This document shows positions 29,209-39,287 of a stretch of 64,000 bases of DNA, piece after piece. The notes under the pieces were generated by a model. It was given only the letters and a program-made list of their open reading frames with translations. It did not search any database and was not told where the DNA came from. The stretch covers positions 108,022 to 172,021 of the forward strand of contig LOEZ01000061.1 in NCBI GenBank assembly GCA_001516055.1. Direction: 5' to 3'. Each line of letters opens with the position of its first letter. The stretch's first letter is position 1. The position numbers were made by a program, and so were the translations under genes. The stretch is from Gracilibacter sp. BRH_c7a (GTDB taxonomy: Bacteria > Bacillota > Desulfitobacteriia > Desulfitobacteriales > Syntrophobotulaceae).

Positions 29209-31716
29209 ATGGGTTTTCTTCAAAGTTTATTTGATGATAATGCTAAGGATATAAAAAAATATCAGAGAAAAGTAGATAGGATTAATCAGTTTGAACCAGA
29301 AATACAAGCCCTTTCTGACTCCCAACTTAGCGCAAAGACAACAGAATTCCGTGACAGATTGGAAGCAGGGGAAACCTTGGACGATCTCTTATTTGAAGCT
29401 TTTGCGGTAGTAAGAGAAGCCGGTAAAAGAGTGCTTGGACAAAGACATTATGATGTTCAATTAATTGGCGGCATGGTTCTTCATGACGGGCGAATAGCCG
29501 AAATGAAAACAGGAGAAGGGAAGACTTTAGTGGCCACTCTCCCCACATACTTAAATGCCCTTACAGGTAAGGGTGTTCATGTGGTAACAGTCAATGATTA
29601 CTTAGCTACGCGTGATGCTCAATGGATGGGGCAGATTTATAATTTCTTAGGTATGTCTGTAGGGCTTATTGTCCACGGCCTTAGCCACGAGCAGCGCAGA
29701 GAAAGTTATAATGCCGACATTACTTATGGGACGAACAACGAATTTGGTTTTGATTATTTAAGAGACAATATGGCAGTTCGTCCTGGATCTGTAGTTCAGA
29801 AAGAACCTAACTTTGCCATAGTTGATGAAGTGGACTCTATCCTGATTGATGAAGCAAGAACGCCATTAATCATCTCCGGAGAAGCTGATAAACCAACTGA
29901 ACTCTATTTTAGGGTGTCCAAGATAATTCCACGCCTGAAGCTTGAGGAAGATTATAATGTTAATGAGAAGGATAAAGTTGTCACCCTAACGGAACAAGGG
30001 GTTGGCCGGGTTGAAAACCTGCTCGGAGTGGGTAACCTTTACGATGATTTGCATAATGAAGTAGCTCATCATGTCAACCAGGCTTTAAAAGCGCATACTT
30101 TATTCAAACTTGACCGGGATTATGTTGTTAAAGATGGCCAGGTAATTATTGTTGACGAGTTTACCGGTCGTCTTATGTTTGGACGTCGTTATAGTGAAGG
30201 TCTACATCAAGCTATTGAAGCGAAGGAAAATGTTAAAATTGAAAGAGAGTCTCAGACCTTAGCAACGATTACGTTTCAGAATTATTTCCGTATGTATAAG
30301 AAACTAGCTGGTATGACAGGAACAGCGAAGACGGAAGAACAAGAATTTATGAATATTTATCGCCTTGATGTTGTTGAGATTCCTACCAACCTACCAATGA
30401 TTAGACAAGATATGGCTGACATAATTTATCGGACAGAGAAGGGTAAATTTGAAGCTGTGGTAGAAGATATTACGACCAAGAATATCAAAGGACAGCCTGT
30501 GTTAGTGGGAACTATTTCTATCGAAAATTCAGAGAAGATAAGTGAAATGTTAAAGAAAAAAGGAGTTCCTCATCAAGTTCTAAACGCCAAATATCATGAA
30601 CTTGAAGCTCAGATTGTATCTAAAGCGGGAGAACCGGGGATGGTAACAATCGCTACCAATATGGCCGGTAGAGGAACTGATATCGTACTTGGACAAGGGG
30701 TCAAGGAATTAGGTGGACTTCATATTATTGGGACAGAAAGACATGAGTCACGCAGAATAGATAATCAGCTGCGAGGCCGTTCCGGAAGACAAGGCGATCC
30801 AGGATCTTCTCAGTTTTATATTTCCCTTGAGGATGATCTCATGCGTCTCTTCGGCGGGGATAACATAGCTGGACTTATGGATAAATTAGGTATGGATGAC
30901 AGTATCCCAGTAGAATCCAAAATAGTAAGTCGTAGTATTGAAAATGCTCAGAAGAGAGTAGAGAACCGTAACTTTGATATCCGTAAACACGTCTTGAACT
31001 ACGATGATGTAATGAATCAACAACGTGAGATTATTTATACTCAACGTCGTGCTGTGCTTATTGGTGAGAATATCAAAGAGCAGGTAATTGATATGATTGA
31101 GAAAGTAATAGCCGATACTATTGCTCGTTACAGCGGTGCAAGCCCTCATCCCGAAGAGTGGGAACTGGAAAGTTTCTTAGAGTATGTTGAGAATGTAATC
31201 TTACCTAACCATAACATTACGGCAAAGCAGGTTGCCGATATGGCTATGGAAGAAGTAGAAGAACTGCTTTTTGAAGAGTCTAAAATACTATATACCAATA
31301 GAGAAGTACAATTCGGTCCGGAATTAATGCGGGAAATTGAAAGAGCTGTTACCTTGCAGGTTGTAGATACGAGATGGAAGGATCATCTTGATGCCATGGA
31401 TCAGCTTAGAGAAGGTATTGGTCTGAGAGCATATGGTCAACGAGACCCACTTAATGAATATCGTAAGGAAGCCTTTGATATGTTCCAAGGTATGATTGAG
31501 GCGATTCAGGAGGACGTCGTCACATATATAATGAGAGTTACACCTCAGATAACTACCCAAGTACCAGAGCAACCACAAAAAGTATCGGAAAACAGATATG
31601 AGGATCAAGAAAAAGTTCAACAACCCCGTCGCATCGGAGAGCAGACTGGTCGTAATGAGCCTTGTCCTTGTGGTAGTGGTAAAAAGTATAAAAAGTGCTG
31701 CGGGGCTAAAGACTAA
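29209..31716 (+). CDS. secA: Preprotein translocase ATPase SecA
   Basis: The 835-residue motor drives secretory proteins through SecYEG. Walker A MKTGEGKT, the [11 protein letters not shown]alker B region and the GRGTDI motif are intact, and the C-terminal zinc-binding SEC-C tail ([13 protein letters not shown]) is present. hpf-secA-prfB is a common Firmicute order. Confidence 0.98.
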   Translation: MGFLQSLFDDNAKDIKKYQRKVDRINQFEPEIQALSDSQLSAKTTEFRDRLEAGETLDDLLFEAFAVVREAGKRVLGQRHYDVQLIGGMVLHDGRIAEMKTGEGKTLVATLPTYLNALTGKGVHVVTVNDYLATRDAQWMGQIYNFLGMSVGLIVHGLSHEQRRESYNADITYGTNNEFGFDYLRDNMAVRPGSVVQKEPNFAIVDEVDSILIDEARTPLIISGEADKPTELYFRVSKIIPRLKLEEDYNVNEKDKVVTLTEQGVGRVENLLGVGNLYDDLHNEVAHHVNQALKAHTLFKLDRDYVVKDGQVIIVDEFTGRLMFGRRYSEGLHQAIEAKENVKIERESQTLATITFQNYFRMYKKLAGMTGTAKTEEQEFMNIYRLDVVEIPTNLPMIRQDMADIIYRTEKGKFEAVVEDITTKNIKGQPVLVGTISIENSEKISEMLKKKGVPHQVLNAKYHELEAQIVSKAGEPGMVTIATNMAGRGTDIVLGQGVKELGGLHIIGTERHESRRIDNQLRGRSGRQGDPGSSQFYISLEDDLMRLFGGDNIAGLMDKLGMDDSIPVESKIVSRSIENAQKRVENRNFDIRKHVLNYDDVMNQQREIIYTQRRAVLIGENIKEQVIDMIEKVIADTIARYSGASPHPEEWELESFLEYVENVILPNHNITAKQVADMAMEEVEELLFEESKILYTNREVQFGPELMREIERAVTLQVVDTRWKDHLDAMDQLREGIGLRAYGQRDPLNEYRKEAFDMFQGMIEAIQEDVVTYIMRVTPQITTQVPEQPQKVSENRYEDQEKVQQPRRIGEQTGRNEPCPCGSGKKYKKCCGAKD

Positions 31717-31838
31717 GTTTATTAGAATTATTAATAGGCTAAAATCAATAAAGATAGGGTAAAATCAGTGTAATAGAAAAGATTAATACATTTAACTTTC
31801 TAATTTATTAGAGGGTTAAGTGGTTTGGGAGTGGTAAG

Positions 31839-32949
31839 ATGCTGACTGACTGGAAAAGAGAAATTGAGAATCTAAAAATGCGCTTAGCAGATTTGAGGGT
31901 CTCCCTTTGACGTTGCTGGACGTGAAGTAAAGATCAAGAATTTGGAAGAAGAAATAGGCAGACCTGATTTTTGGGACAATCCTAATTCAGCTCAAATAAT
32001 TATGCAAGAATTAACCCGCCAAAAGGACAAGATAGATATTTATGAAGTGCTGAAACAGGAAAGTGAAGATACCACGCTCCTTTGGGAAATGGCGGTTGAA
32101 GAGAACGATACAACATTAGAGGCGGAGATAGAGAGAACTATCAAGAAGCTCCAAGATCAGCTTAGCAGTCTGGAGTTGGAGATCCTCTTAAGTGGTCCCT
32201 ATGACCGCAATAATGCTATTATAACCCTCCACTCAGGAGCAGGCGGGACAGAAGCCCAGGACTGGGTACAGATGCTCTACAGGATGTATGTGAGATGGGG
32301 AGAACGTCGGGGATTCAAAGTGGAAACCCTTGATTTGCTTCCGGGAGATGAGGCTGGAATAAAAAGTGTTACCTTCTCTCTAGGAGGTGAAAATGCCTAT
32401 GGATATGCTAAGTGTGAGAAGGGTGTTCACCGTTTAGTGCGCATTTCACCATTCGATGCTTCGGGACGGAGGCATACTTCTTTTGCCTCTGTTGACGTTA
32501 TGCCTGAAGTGAACGACGTGGATACAGAAATAACAATTGATAATGAAGAGCTAAGAGTTGATACTTACCGCTCTGGAGGGGCAGGAGGACAGCATGTTAA
32601 TAAGACAGATTCAGCTGTCAGGATTACACATATTCCCACAGGAACGGTAGTACAGTGTCAAAGCGAAAGATCTCAAACTCAAAATAAAGCGTATGCTATG
32701 CGTATTTTACAGGCTAAACTCCTTGAACTGAAAAGAAAAGAACAAGAAAATGAGTTGTCAGAGATCAGGGGTGAACTTAACGATATAGCCTGGGGAAGTC
32801 AAATCAGATCTTATGTAATGCATCCCTATAGTATGGTCAAAGACCACAGGACCAATGCCGAAACAGGAAATGTGAATGCTGTCATGGACGGAGAAATAGA
32901 CATATTCGTTAATACCTGGCTACAGAATAATACCGGCCAGAACGAGTAG
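31839..32949 (+). CDS. prfB: Peptide chain release factor 2, with programmed +1 frameshift
   Basis: RF2 reads UAA and UGA stops. The SPF anticodon-like motif (RISPFDASGRR) and catalytic GGQ (GGAGGQHVNK) are present. The first 23 codons (31839-31907) end at an in-frame TGA (31908-31910) within CTT-TGA-C, the known RF2 frameshift site, preceded by an AGGG Shine-Dalgarno-like stretch. Slipping +1 at CTT continues in the main frame from GAC at 31909 and yields 369 residues, the normal RF2 length. Low RF2 favours the shift, so the gene regulates itself. This is not a disrupted gene. Confidence 0.97.
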
Positions 32950-32987
32950 GAATTTTGCTTACAACTTTTTAAGGGAGGTCTTGTTAG

Positions 32988-33800
32988 ATGGCCGAAATCA
33001 AAGAAATGGCCCGTAAAATCCGTGAGGATATCATAGAAATGTTAACTATGGCTAAATCTGGTCACCCGGGTGGCAGCCTTTCGGCAGCCGATATTATGGC
33101 TGTGCTATTTTTTAATGAAATGAGAATTGATCCTGCTAATAAGGACTGGCCTGAACGAGACCGTTTTGTACTTAGCAAAGGTCATGCGGCTCCAGTTTAT
33201 TATGCCGCATTAGCCAATAAAGGTTTTTTTCCTAGAGAGGAACTCCTTCAATTAAGGAAGACAGGACATTTTCTACAGGGTCACCCAGATATGAAAAAGG
33301 TTCCTGGAGTAGACATGTCTACAGGATCTTTAGGGCAAGGAATATCAGCCGCAGCCGGGATGGCCTTGGCAGGGAAAATAGATAAGAAATCTTTTAGAGT
33401 ATATTGTTTGCTGGGGGACGGGGAGATGGCTGAAGGGTTAGTCTGGGAAGCTGCCATGGCTGCGTCTCATTATAAGCTGGATAACCTGCAGGCAATTCTC
33501 GATTACAACGGTTTGCAGATTGATGGTACAAATAAAGAAGTGATGGACTCCTCTCCTTTAAACGATAAATGGAAAGCATTTGGTTGGAATGTTTTAGAAG
33601 TAGATGGACATGACATAGAAGAGATAAAGGAAGCCTTAGAAATCTCCAAGAACCTGAAAGGGAAACCGACAATCATCATCGCCAAGACCATTAAGGGTAA
33701 AGGTGTATCTTTCATGGAGAATCAGGCCGGCTGGCATGGCAGTGCTCCCAGTCCCGAACAAGCAGAGCTTGCTTTGGCTGAACTGAAAGGTGGAAAATGA
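32988..33800 (+). CDS. Transketolase, N-terminal subunit
   Basis: The 270-residue protein corresponds to the thiamine-diphosphate-binding N-terminal half of transketolase. The SGHPGGSLSAADIM, SKGHAAPVYYA and GDGEMAEGLVWEAAM motifs (the last begins the GDG...N ThDP/Mg motif) are intact. It overlaps the gene for the C-terminal half by four bases, so the two polypeptides form one enzyme of the non-oxidative pentose phosphate pathway. An AGGGAGG site precedes the ATG. Confidence 0.94.
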   Translation: MAEIKEMARKIREDIIEMLTMAKSGHPGGSLSAADIMAVLFFNEMRIDPANKDWPERDRFVLSKGHAAPVYYAALANKGFFPREELLQLRKTGHFLQGHPDMKKVPGVDMSTGSLGQGISAAAGMALAGKIDKKSFRVYCLLGDGEMAEGLVWEAAMAASHYKLDNLQAILDYNGLQIDGTNKEVMDSSPLNDKWKAFGWNVLEVDGHDIEEIKEALEISKNLKGKPTIIIAKTIKGKGVSFMENQAGWHGSAPSPEQAELALAELKGGK

Positions 33801-34765
33801 GGATGACAAAAATAGAAGAAAAGGTTAAAAAAATTGCAACCAGGGATGCTTATGGTCAAGCTTTGGTCAAGTTAGGTAACGAAAATACAGATATAGTTGT
33901 CTTAGATGCTGATCTTTCTAAATCAACCAAAACTGCTGATTTTCTTAAAGTCTACCCGGAACGTTTTTTTAATATGGGTATTGCAGAACAGAATTTAATA
34001 GGTTTTTCAGCGGGATTGGCGGCTGCAGGGAAGATTCCTTTTGCTAGCACCTTTGCAGTATTTGCAACAGGAAGAGCTTTTGAACAAATCAGAAATTCTG
34101 TAGCCTATCCTAAATTAAACGTTAAAATTGCAGCTACTCATGCAGGGATAAGTGTTGGGGAAGATGGGGCTTCTCATCAAGCTATAGAAGATTTAGCATT
34201 AATGCGTTCCCTCCCTAATATGACTGTTCTGGTACCTGCTGATGCTGTCGAAACACATCAGGTTATTCAAGCAGCTGCCAAACATCAAGGCCCAGTCTAT
34301 ATCAGAATGGGAAGATTGGCTGTCCCGGTTTTATTTGATGAGGCTGAGTACACCTTCCATATCGGCAAAGCAAATATTATTAGAGAAGGTAAGGACGTCA
34401 CCATAATTGCTAATGGATTAATGGTAGGTGAAGCCTTAATTGCGGCAGAAGAACTTAAAGCTCAGGGGATAGAGTCTACAGTGGTGAATTGTGCTTCTCT
34501 TAAACCTCTTGATGAAGAAACAATCATTAGATTAGCAAAATCAACAGGTGCTGTAGTTACTGCTGAGGAACATAGTATTATTGGAGGACTTGGAAGTGCT
34601 GTAGCTGAAGTATTAAGTGAGAACAGCCCCGTTCCGTTGCGTAGAGTGGGGATTAAGGATACCTTTGGAGAATCAGGGAACCCAGAGGAACTGCTTGAAA
34701 AATATGGATTAACAGCTCGGAAAGTGATTGAGGCAGTTAGGGAAGTTCTCAAACAAAAACGTTAA
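33797..34765 (+). CDS. Transketolase, C-terminal subunit
   Basis: The 322-residue protein holds the pyrimidine-binding and C-terminal domains of transketolase. The catalytic-dimer segment FNMGIAEQNLIGFSAGLA and the GEDGASHQAIEDLALMR motif are intact. It overlaps the N-terminal subunit gene, so the two are translated together. A similar split occurs in DXP synthase-like enzymes, but the pairing here is that of transketolase. Confidence 0.94.
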   Translation: MRMTKIEEKVKKIATRDAYGQALVKLGNENTDIVVLDADLSKSTKTADFLKVYPERFFNMGIAEQNLIGFSAGLAAAGKIPFASTFAVFATGRAFEQIRNSVAYPKLNVKIAATHAGISVGEDGASHQAIEDLALMRSLPNMTVLVPADAVETHQVIQAAAKHQGPVYIRMGRLAVPVLFDEAEYTFHIGKANIIREGKDVTIIANGLMVGEALIAAEELKAQGIESTVVNCASLKPLDEETIIRLAKSTGAVVTAEEHSIIGGLGSAVAEVLSENSPVPLRRVGIKDTFGESGNPEELLEKYGLTARKVIEAVREVLKQKR

Positions 34766-34783
34766 TTATTACCATATGATGAA

Positions 34784-34800
34784 CCTTGCCAACTTGTTGG
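34784..34800 (-). repeat. Dispersed repeat fragment after the transketolase genes
   Basis: On the minus strand this reads CCAACAAGTTGGCAAG, the palindrome end of the 90-bp repeat unit. Only about 16 bases remain. Confidence 0.6.
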
Positions 34801-34819
34801 GATAATAATGGCTTGTAGG

Positions 34820-34853
34820 GAAGAGAGCAATTTGCTCTCTTCTTCATTTATTT
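34820..34853 (+). terminator. Terminator after the transketolase genes
   Basis: An 11-bp stem GAAGAGAGCAA/TTGCTCTCTTC is followed by a T-rich tail. Confidence 0.75.
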
Positions 34854-35010
34854 GATAAGCAAATAGAGGAGGCGAAGAAACCATTTTATTGGAAATGTTT
34901 AATTTTTCTAATTGTTTTTTGACAGGAAATCCAAGTAATATGTCGAAGTAAGAAGTAATAATTCCGTTAGTTTCAGTATGCGGAACAGTTAAATATTGCC
35001 GGAGGACAGA

Positions 35011-35685
35011 ATGATTAGTATTAAAAATGTGTCGAAAATCTACTCCAATGGTGCCAGGGCTCTGTCCAATATTAACCTTGAGATTTCTAAATCCGAATTT
35101 GTTTTTCTTGTCGGCCCTAGTGGTGCTGGGAAATCGACTTTGATTAAACTTATGTACCGTGAAGAAGAAGCTACTCGGGGACAGGTTTTTATTGATACAA
35201 TCAATTTGAGCAGACTTAACCCTAAACAGGTACCACTTCTAAGGCGAAGAACAGGCGTCATTTTTCAGGACTTCAAACTTTTGCCTACCAAAACAGTTTT
35301 TGAGAATGTTGCATTTGCTCAACAGGTTATCGGTAAATCTAAGCAAGAAATAAAAGTTAACACCCTTAACATACTCGAACTAGTAGGTTTGAGTCGTAAA
35401 AAGGATTCTTTTCCGTCAGAACTTTCTGGCGGAGAACAACAGAGGGTATGTGTAGCAAGGGCTTTAGTTAATAAACCTCAAATACTTCTGGCAGATGAGC
35501 CTACCGGTAATTTAGATATTGATAATGCTTGGGGGATAATGGAGCTTTTAGATAAAATTAATCGAGAAGGAACAACTGTTGTTATGGCTACTCATGCTAT
35601 GCACATTGTAGAGAAGATGGCAAAAAGAGTTGTGAAAGTAGAAGAAGGTCGAATCACAGACCATAAGTTAGGGGAGGCATACTGA
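35011..35685 (+). CDS. ftsE: Cell division ATP-binding protein FtsE
   Basis: The 224-residue ABC ATPase partners with FtsX to control peptidoglycan hydrolases at division or elongation sites. Walker A GPSGAGKST, signature LSGGEQQRVCVARAL and Walker B ILLADEPTGNLD are intact. The ATG at 35011 follows GGAGG; an in-frame TTG 15 bases earlier would precede that site. ftsX starts two bases after the stop. Confidence 0.95.
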   Translation: MISIKNVSKIYSNGARALSNINLEISKSEFVFLVGPSGAGKSTLIKLMYREEEATRGQVFIDTINLSRLNPKQVPLLRRRTGVIFQDFKLLPTKTVFENVAFAQQVIGKSKQEIKVNTLNILELVGLSRKKDSFPSELSGGEQQRVCVARALVNKPQILLADEPTGNLDIDNAWGIMELLDKINREGTTVVMATHAMHIVEKMAKRVVKVEEGRITDHKLGEAY

Positions 35686-35686
35686 G

Positions 35687-36565
35687 TTGCTTAATCAAGT
35701 TAGTTTCGTTATCGTACAGGCTTTAGTATCATTGAAACGGAATATCTGGCTTACGATTGCATCTATTCTGACAGTTATGACCGCTCTTATTCTCTTAGGA
35801 GGTTCGGTCTTTTTTCTGGCTAACACTTCCAACTTAGCCACTTCTTTTGAATCTCAGATTGAAATTGCGGTGTTTATTAATGATAATCAGAATCGGGAAC
35901 AAGTAATTGACTTAAGAAATCAGATTCAGGTGATGGCGGGCGTTGACACTGTAGAACTTACAGCTAAAGAAGATGCTATTATTGAATTCCAAGAATCTAT
36001 GGGAAGTAGTTCTCTTTTAGAAGACCTGGGGGGAATTAATCCATTTCCGGATAAAATAACTGTCAAGGCTACAGATGCCCGCCTGGTAGAGGGCATAGCC
36101 AACCAAATAGCTGAGATAAATGGAGTAGATAAGGTTCGTTATGGCCAAGGCATTTTAGAGAAACTCATCCAATTTACCGACTGGTTACGATGGATTGGGA
36201 TTGCTGTAGTTGCTGCCTTTGCTTTTGCTTCATTCCTTTTAATAACCTTAAATATCAAGACTAATGTAAATTCTAGAGAGAATGAGATACAGATTATGCG
36301 ACTGGTCGGTGCAAGTAATGGTTTAATCAAATGGCCGTTTTTTATCGAAGGACTATTACTGGGATTTATTGGAGGAATAATATCCATAGGGATAGTTGGA
36401 ATCGGGTATAACTGGCTTCTCCAATATATTATTACCACATTAGCCTTTCTTCCTGTTGTTGCTGATCAGATGTTCATGATTTCTGTTTTTGCTTTAATGC
36501 TCATCGGAGGAATGATTATGGGTGTGTTAGCAAGTGTCTTCGCAGTAAGAAAATTTCTTAAATAA
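35687..36565 (+). CDS. ftsX: Cell division protein FtsX
   Basis: The 292-residue protein has the FtsX layout: an N-terminal membrane helix, an extracellular domain (about residues 45-160) and three C-terminal membrane helices of the FtsX/MacB-type fold. The start is TTG at 35687 with GGGGAGG upstream. It transmits FtsE ATPase activity across the membrane, most likely to the M23 hydrolase encoded next. Confidence 0.94.
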   Translation: MLNQVSFVIVQALVSLKRNIWLTIASILTVMTALILLGGSVFFLANTSNLATSFESQIEIAVFINDNQNREQVIDLRNQIQVMAGVDTVELTAKEDAIIEFQESMGSSSLLEDLGGINPFPDKITVKATDARLVEGIANQIAEINGVDKVRYGQGILEKLIQFTDWLRWIGIAVVAAFAFASFLLITLNIKTNVNSRENEIQIMRLVGASNGLIKWPFFIEGLLLGFIGGIISIGIVGIGYNWLLQYIITTLAFLPVVADQMFMISVFALMLIGGMIMGVLASVFAVRKFLK

Positions 36566-36672
36566 TTATATTTAAAGCAGGATTTATCAGCTTTGTGCAG
36601 TATAGATAATAAGTGGTTATTTAAAAGATTTTTAAAGAATAATTGCACATGATATGAATTTAAAAAAGATTA

Positions 36673-36701
36673 TTGACGATATAAGCTATATATATTGTAT
36701 T
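36673..36701 (+). promoter_or_regulatory. Possible promoter for the M23 hydrolase gene
   Basis: TTGACG (36673-36678) is followed after 17 bases by TGTATT (36696-36701), a weak -10. It lies in a 186-base gap. Confidence 0.3.
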
Positions 36702-36751
36702 AATGCCACGGTGAGTGGAGTAATAAACAAATTTTTTATAGGAGGAAAGAG

Positions 36752-37885
36752 ATGGCAAATCATGCACGGGTAAAGATTATACTTATTACTCTTCTTTTGG
36801 TTTTTGCTTTTGTAATTCCGGCAGCTGGAGATGACCTTAATGATGCCATTCGCCATCAACAGCAGCTTCAGAATGAACAGAGTAGAGCACAAGGCCAGCT
36901 TAAAAGTTTAACGAGTAAGGCTGACCAGATGACAAAACAGATTCAACAGCTTACCCGCCAGATTTCAGCAGCAGAAATCGATCTGGAAAAGAAAGAGAAT
37001 GCTTATGAGAAGGCTATTCAAAATGTAGAGATTGCCGAAAAGGAAGTCAAAGACAAGCAAGCAGAACTGGATGATAGACAGGAGACTTTGCGTAAGAGGG
37101 TACGTTCTATTTACGAAGAAGGTCAGATGAGCTACTTGGAAGTTCTTTTCCAGTCAACCGATATATCGGATTTCATTTCGCGTATTGAGTACTTAGGCTG
37201 TTTAGTCGATAATGATCAGAAGATACTTACAGATATTAGAATCCAAAAAGATCAACTTGATAAAAAAAAGGAACAGCTTATCGCTAAGAAAGAGGAAGCT
37301 GAACAGCTTAAAACACAAGCGATAGCGGCCAAGAATTATTTGAATAATAGTAAAGCACAAAAAGAAGTAGCCCTTGCTGATAATCAAAAATATCAGGATG
37401 AGTTACTTGTGCAGATAGAAAAACTAGAGAAGGACTCTAAAGCGTTGGAGGCCAAGATTAGAGAACTCCAGAAAAATAGTAACGGGGTTATCGGATATGT
37501 TGGAGTATGGCCTACTCCAGGCTATTGGTATATAACAAGTCCTTATGGATATAGGACGCATCCGATTACCAGAAAATATACCCTTCACTCTGGGGTTGAT
37601 ATCGCTGCACCCAACAGGGCAAAAATTGTTTCAGCTGGAGCAGGGGTTGTTATTTACTCAGGATGGTACGGAGCTTATGGCAATGCAGTAATTATTGACC
37701 ATGGTAATGGACTATCTACATTATACGGACATATGTCCTCTATAGCTGTACCGTATGGACGGGCTCTTGTTGCGGGGCAGACTATCGGTTATGTCGGTTC
37801 AACTGGTTGGAGTACAGGTCCCCATCTTCATTTTGAGGTGAGGAAAAATGGTACGCCAACGAGTCCAATGCAGTATTACAATTAA
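36752..37885 (+). CDS. EnvC-like M23 peptidoglycan hydrolase with coiled coil
   Basis: The 377-residue secreted protein has a signal peptide (cleavage near PAAGD), a long coiled coil (about residues 25-240) and a C-terminal M23 LytM endopeptidase domain. The zinc ligands are visible in HSGVDIAAP and GPHLHFEV, with YGHMS between, so the domain should be active. In EnvC- and CwlO-type systems such coiled coils dock to FtsX, and this gene directly follows ftsEX, which supports that role. Confidence 0.92.
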   Translation: MANHARVKIILITLLLVFAFVIPAAGDDLNDAIRHQQQLQNEQSRAQGQLKSLTSKADQMTKQIQQLTRQISAAEIDLEKKENAYEKAIQNVEIAEKEVKDKQAELDDRQETLRKRVRSIYEEGQMSYLEVLFQSTDISDFISRIEYLGCLVDNDQKILTDIRIQKDQLDKKKEQLIAKKEEAEQLKTQAIAAKNYLNNSKAQKEVALADNQKYQDELLVQIEKLEKDSKALEAKIRELQKNSNGVIGYVGVWPTPGYWYITSPYGYRTHPITRKYTLHSGVDIAAPNRAKIVSAGAGVVIYSGWYGAYGNAVIIDHGNGLSTLYGHMSSIAVPYGRALVAGQTIGYVGSTGWSTGPHLHFEVRKNGTPTSPMQYYN

Positions 37886-37911
37886 ACTGTATGCATATAA
37901 TAGTATTACAT

Positions 37912-37950
37912 GACAAGCCTCTCAAACCTTAGGAGAGAAGGAAGTCTTGT
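37912..37950 (+). other. Possible stem-loop between the M23 and protease genes
   Basis: ACAAG pairs with CTTGT and, inside it, CTCTC pairs with GAGAG. No T-run follows, so its role is unclear. Confidence 0.25.
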
Positions 37951-37986
37951 AAGATAATAAAGGAATACTGGGAAGGAGTAAACCCA

Positions 37987-39168
37987 TTGTCCAACAAGGT
38001 TTACTGGAAAAAAGCAATAAAACAGGCCGTAGCAGTCGGCCTGCTACTTTGTCTAGGGTTTACTTTTCTTGTGGGAAGTTTTATCCTTGTCAACTATGAT
38101 AACCTCGGTAGATTAACGCGTGTTATTTATCTGATTAATAGTTATTACCTGCATGATACTCCAAGAGAGGATTTAGTTAATGGAGCTATAGAAGGGATGG
38201 TCAAATCTCTCGACCCGTATTCTTCATTCCAGGATGCTGAGGAAAATAAGACATTAATGAACTCCATTAAAGGTTCTTTCGGAGGTATAGGCGTACATCT
38301 AAGTACGGCCGATCCCACTCAACTGGTGATAATGCGTCCGATTAAAAGTTCTCCAGCTGATAGGGCAGGACTGGAGGCAGGGGATATAATAATTACTATT
38401 GATGATGTAGACGTCTCTACCATAAGTCATGATCAGGCAGTCGCAATCCTACGTGGGGAACCAGGATCCAAGGTTATTGTAGGGATATATAGACCTAAAA
38501 CTCAAGAGGAATTCTCAGTCAGTCTAATCCGTGATTATATCAGTGTACCTACTGTTGAAGGAAAAACCCTTCCTGGGAGATCTGATATTGCTCTTATCGA
38601 TATCTCAGGCTTCAGTCTTCAGACAGGAGATGAGTTGGAAAAACTTATTAGCGAGATGAACATAGATCAATATAAAGGAATAATATTTGATCTCCGTTAT
38701 AATTATGGCGGAGAGGTGCACGCAGCTATAAAAGTGGCAAGCATGCTTGTTCCAGAAGGACCGATTGTGCATATCGTTGATAAAAATGGTGAGACAGATA
38801 GTATGGAAGCTACCGGAAAATACATTAATAAGCCTTTTGTTATTCTAATTAACGAATACACCGCATCTTCTGCAGAAATAGTTGCTGGGGCTGTTAAGGA
38901 TAATGGAAGCGGAACTCTTATAGGTATCAAGACCTATGGTAAGGGCGTTGTCCAGACAGTATTTCCGCTTGATGGCTATACAAGTGTCAAGCTAACTACA
39001 GATAAATACCTTACTCCAAATAAAAATGATATTCATGAGAAAGGTATAGAACCCGATGTGGAAGTAGCCCTCAAAGAAGACGAAAAACCAACTATCCAAC
39101 CTAAAGATAAGGTCTTTGACAGTCAACTGCAGAAAGCCCTAGAAGTATTGCTCACTAAGATTATTTAA
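37987..39168 (+). CDS. C-terminal processing peptidase (S41 family, PDZ)
   Basis: The 393-residue protease has an N-terminal membrane anchor (about residues 12-33), a PDZ domain (GGIGVHLSTADP to GSKVIVGI) and the S41 catalytic domain. The serine in TASSAEIVAGA and the lysine in YGKGVVQT form the Ser-Lys dyad. The start is TTG at 37987 with GGAAGGAG upstream. CtpA-type proteases commonly follow ftsEX and an M23 gene in Firmicutes and trim wall or secreted proteins. Confidence 0.94.
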   Translation: MSNKVYWKKAIKQAVAVGLLLCLGFTFLVGSFILVNYDNLGRLTRVIYLINSYYLHDTPREDLVNGAIEGMVKSLDPYSSFQDAEENKTLMNSIKGSFGGIGVHLSTADPTQLVIMRPIKSSPADRAGLEAGDIIITIDDVDVSTISHDQAVAILRGEPGSKVIVGIYRPKTQEEFSVSLIRDYISVPTVEGKTLPGRSDIALIDISGFSLQTGDELEKLISEMNIDQYKGIIFDLRYNYGGEVHAAIKVASMLVPEGPIVHIVDKNGETDSMEATGKYINKPFVILINEYTASSAEIVAGAVKDNGSGTLIGIKTYGKGVVQTVFPLDGYTSVKLTTDKYLTPNKNDIHEKGIEPDVEVALKEDEKPTIQPKDKVFDSQLQKALEVLLTKII

Positions 39169-39215
39169 GAGCTTATAGTACAGGGTCGAGACAAAAAATA
39201 TTCTTATGATAAAAG

Positions 39216-39246
39216 ACTGCCGAGGGTGAACCCCGGCAGTTTTTTA
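39216..39246 (+). terminator. Terminator after the protease gene
   Basis: An ACTGCCG(A)GGG/CCCCGGCAGT stem with a bulged A is followed by a run of six T. Confidence 0.85.
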
Positions 39247-39287
39247 TGCATAGTATATTTTAAGTTTAGTTGACTGGAGGAATCATA

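Noticed and set aside
31908..31910. Stop codon in prfB as a mutation
   Set aside because: The context CTT-TGA-C is the known programmed frameshift site of RF2, so the gene is functional.
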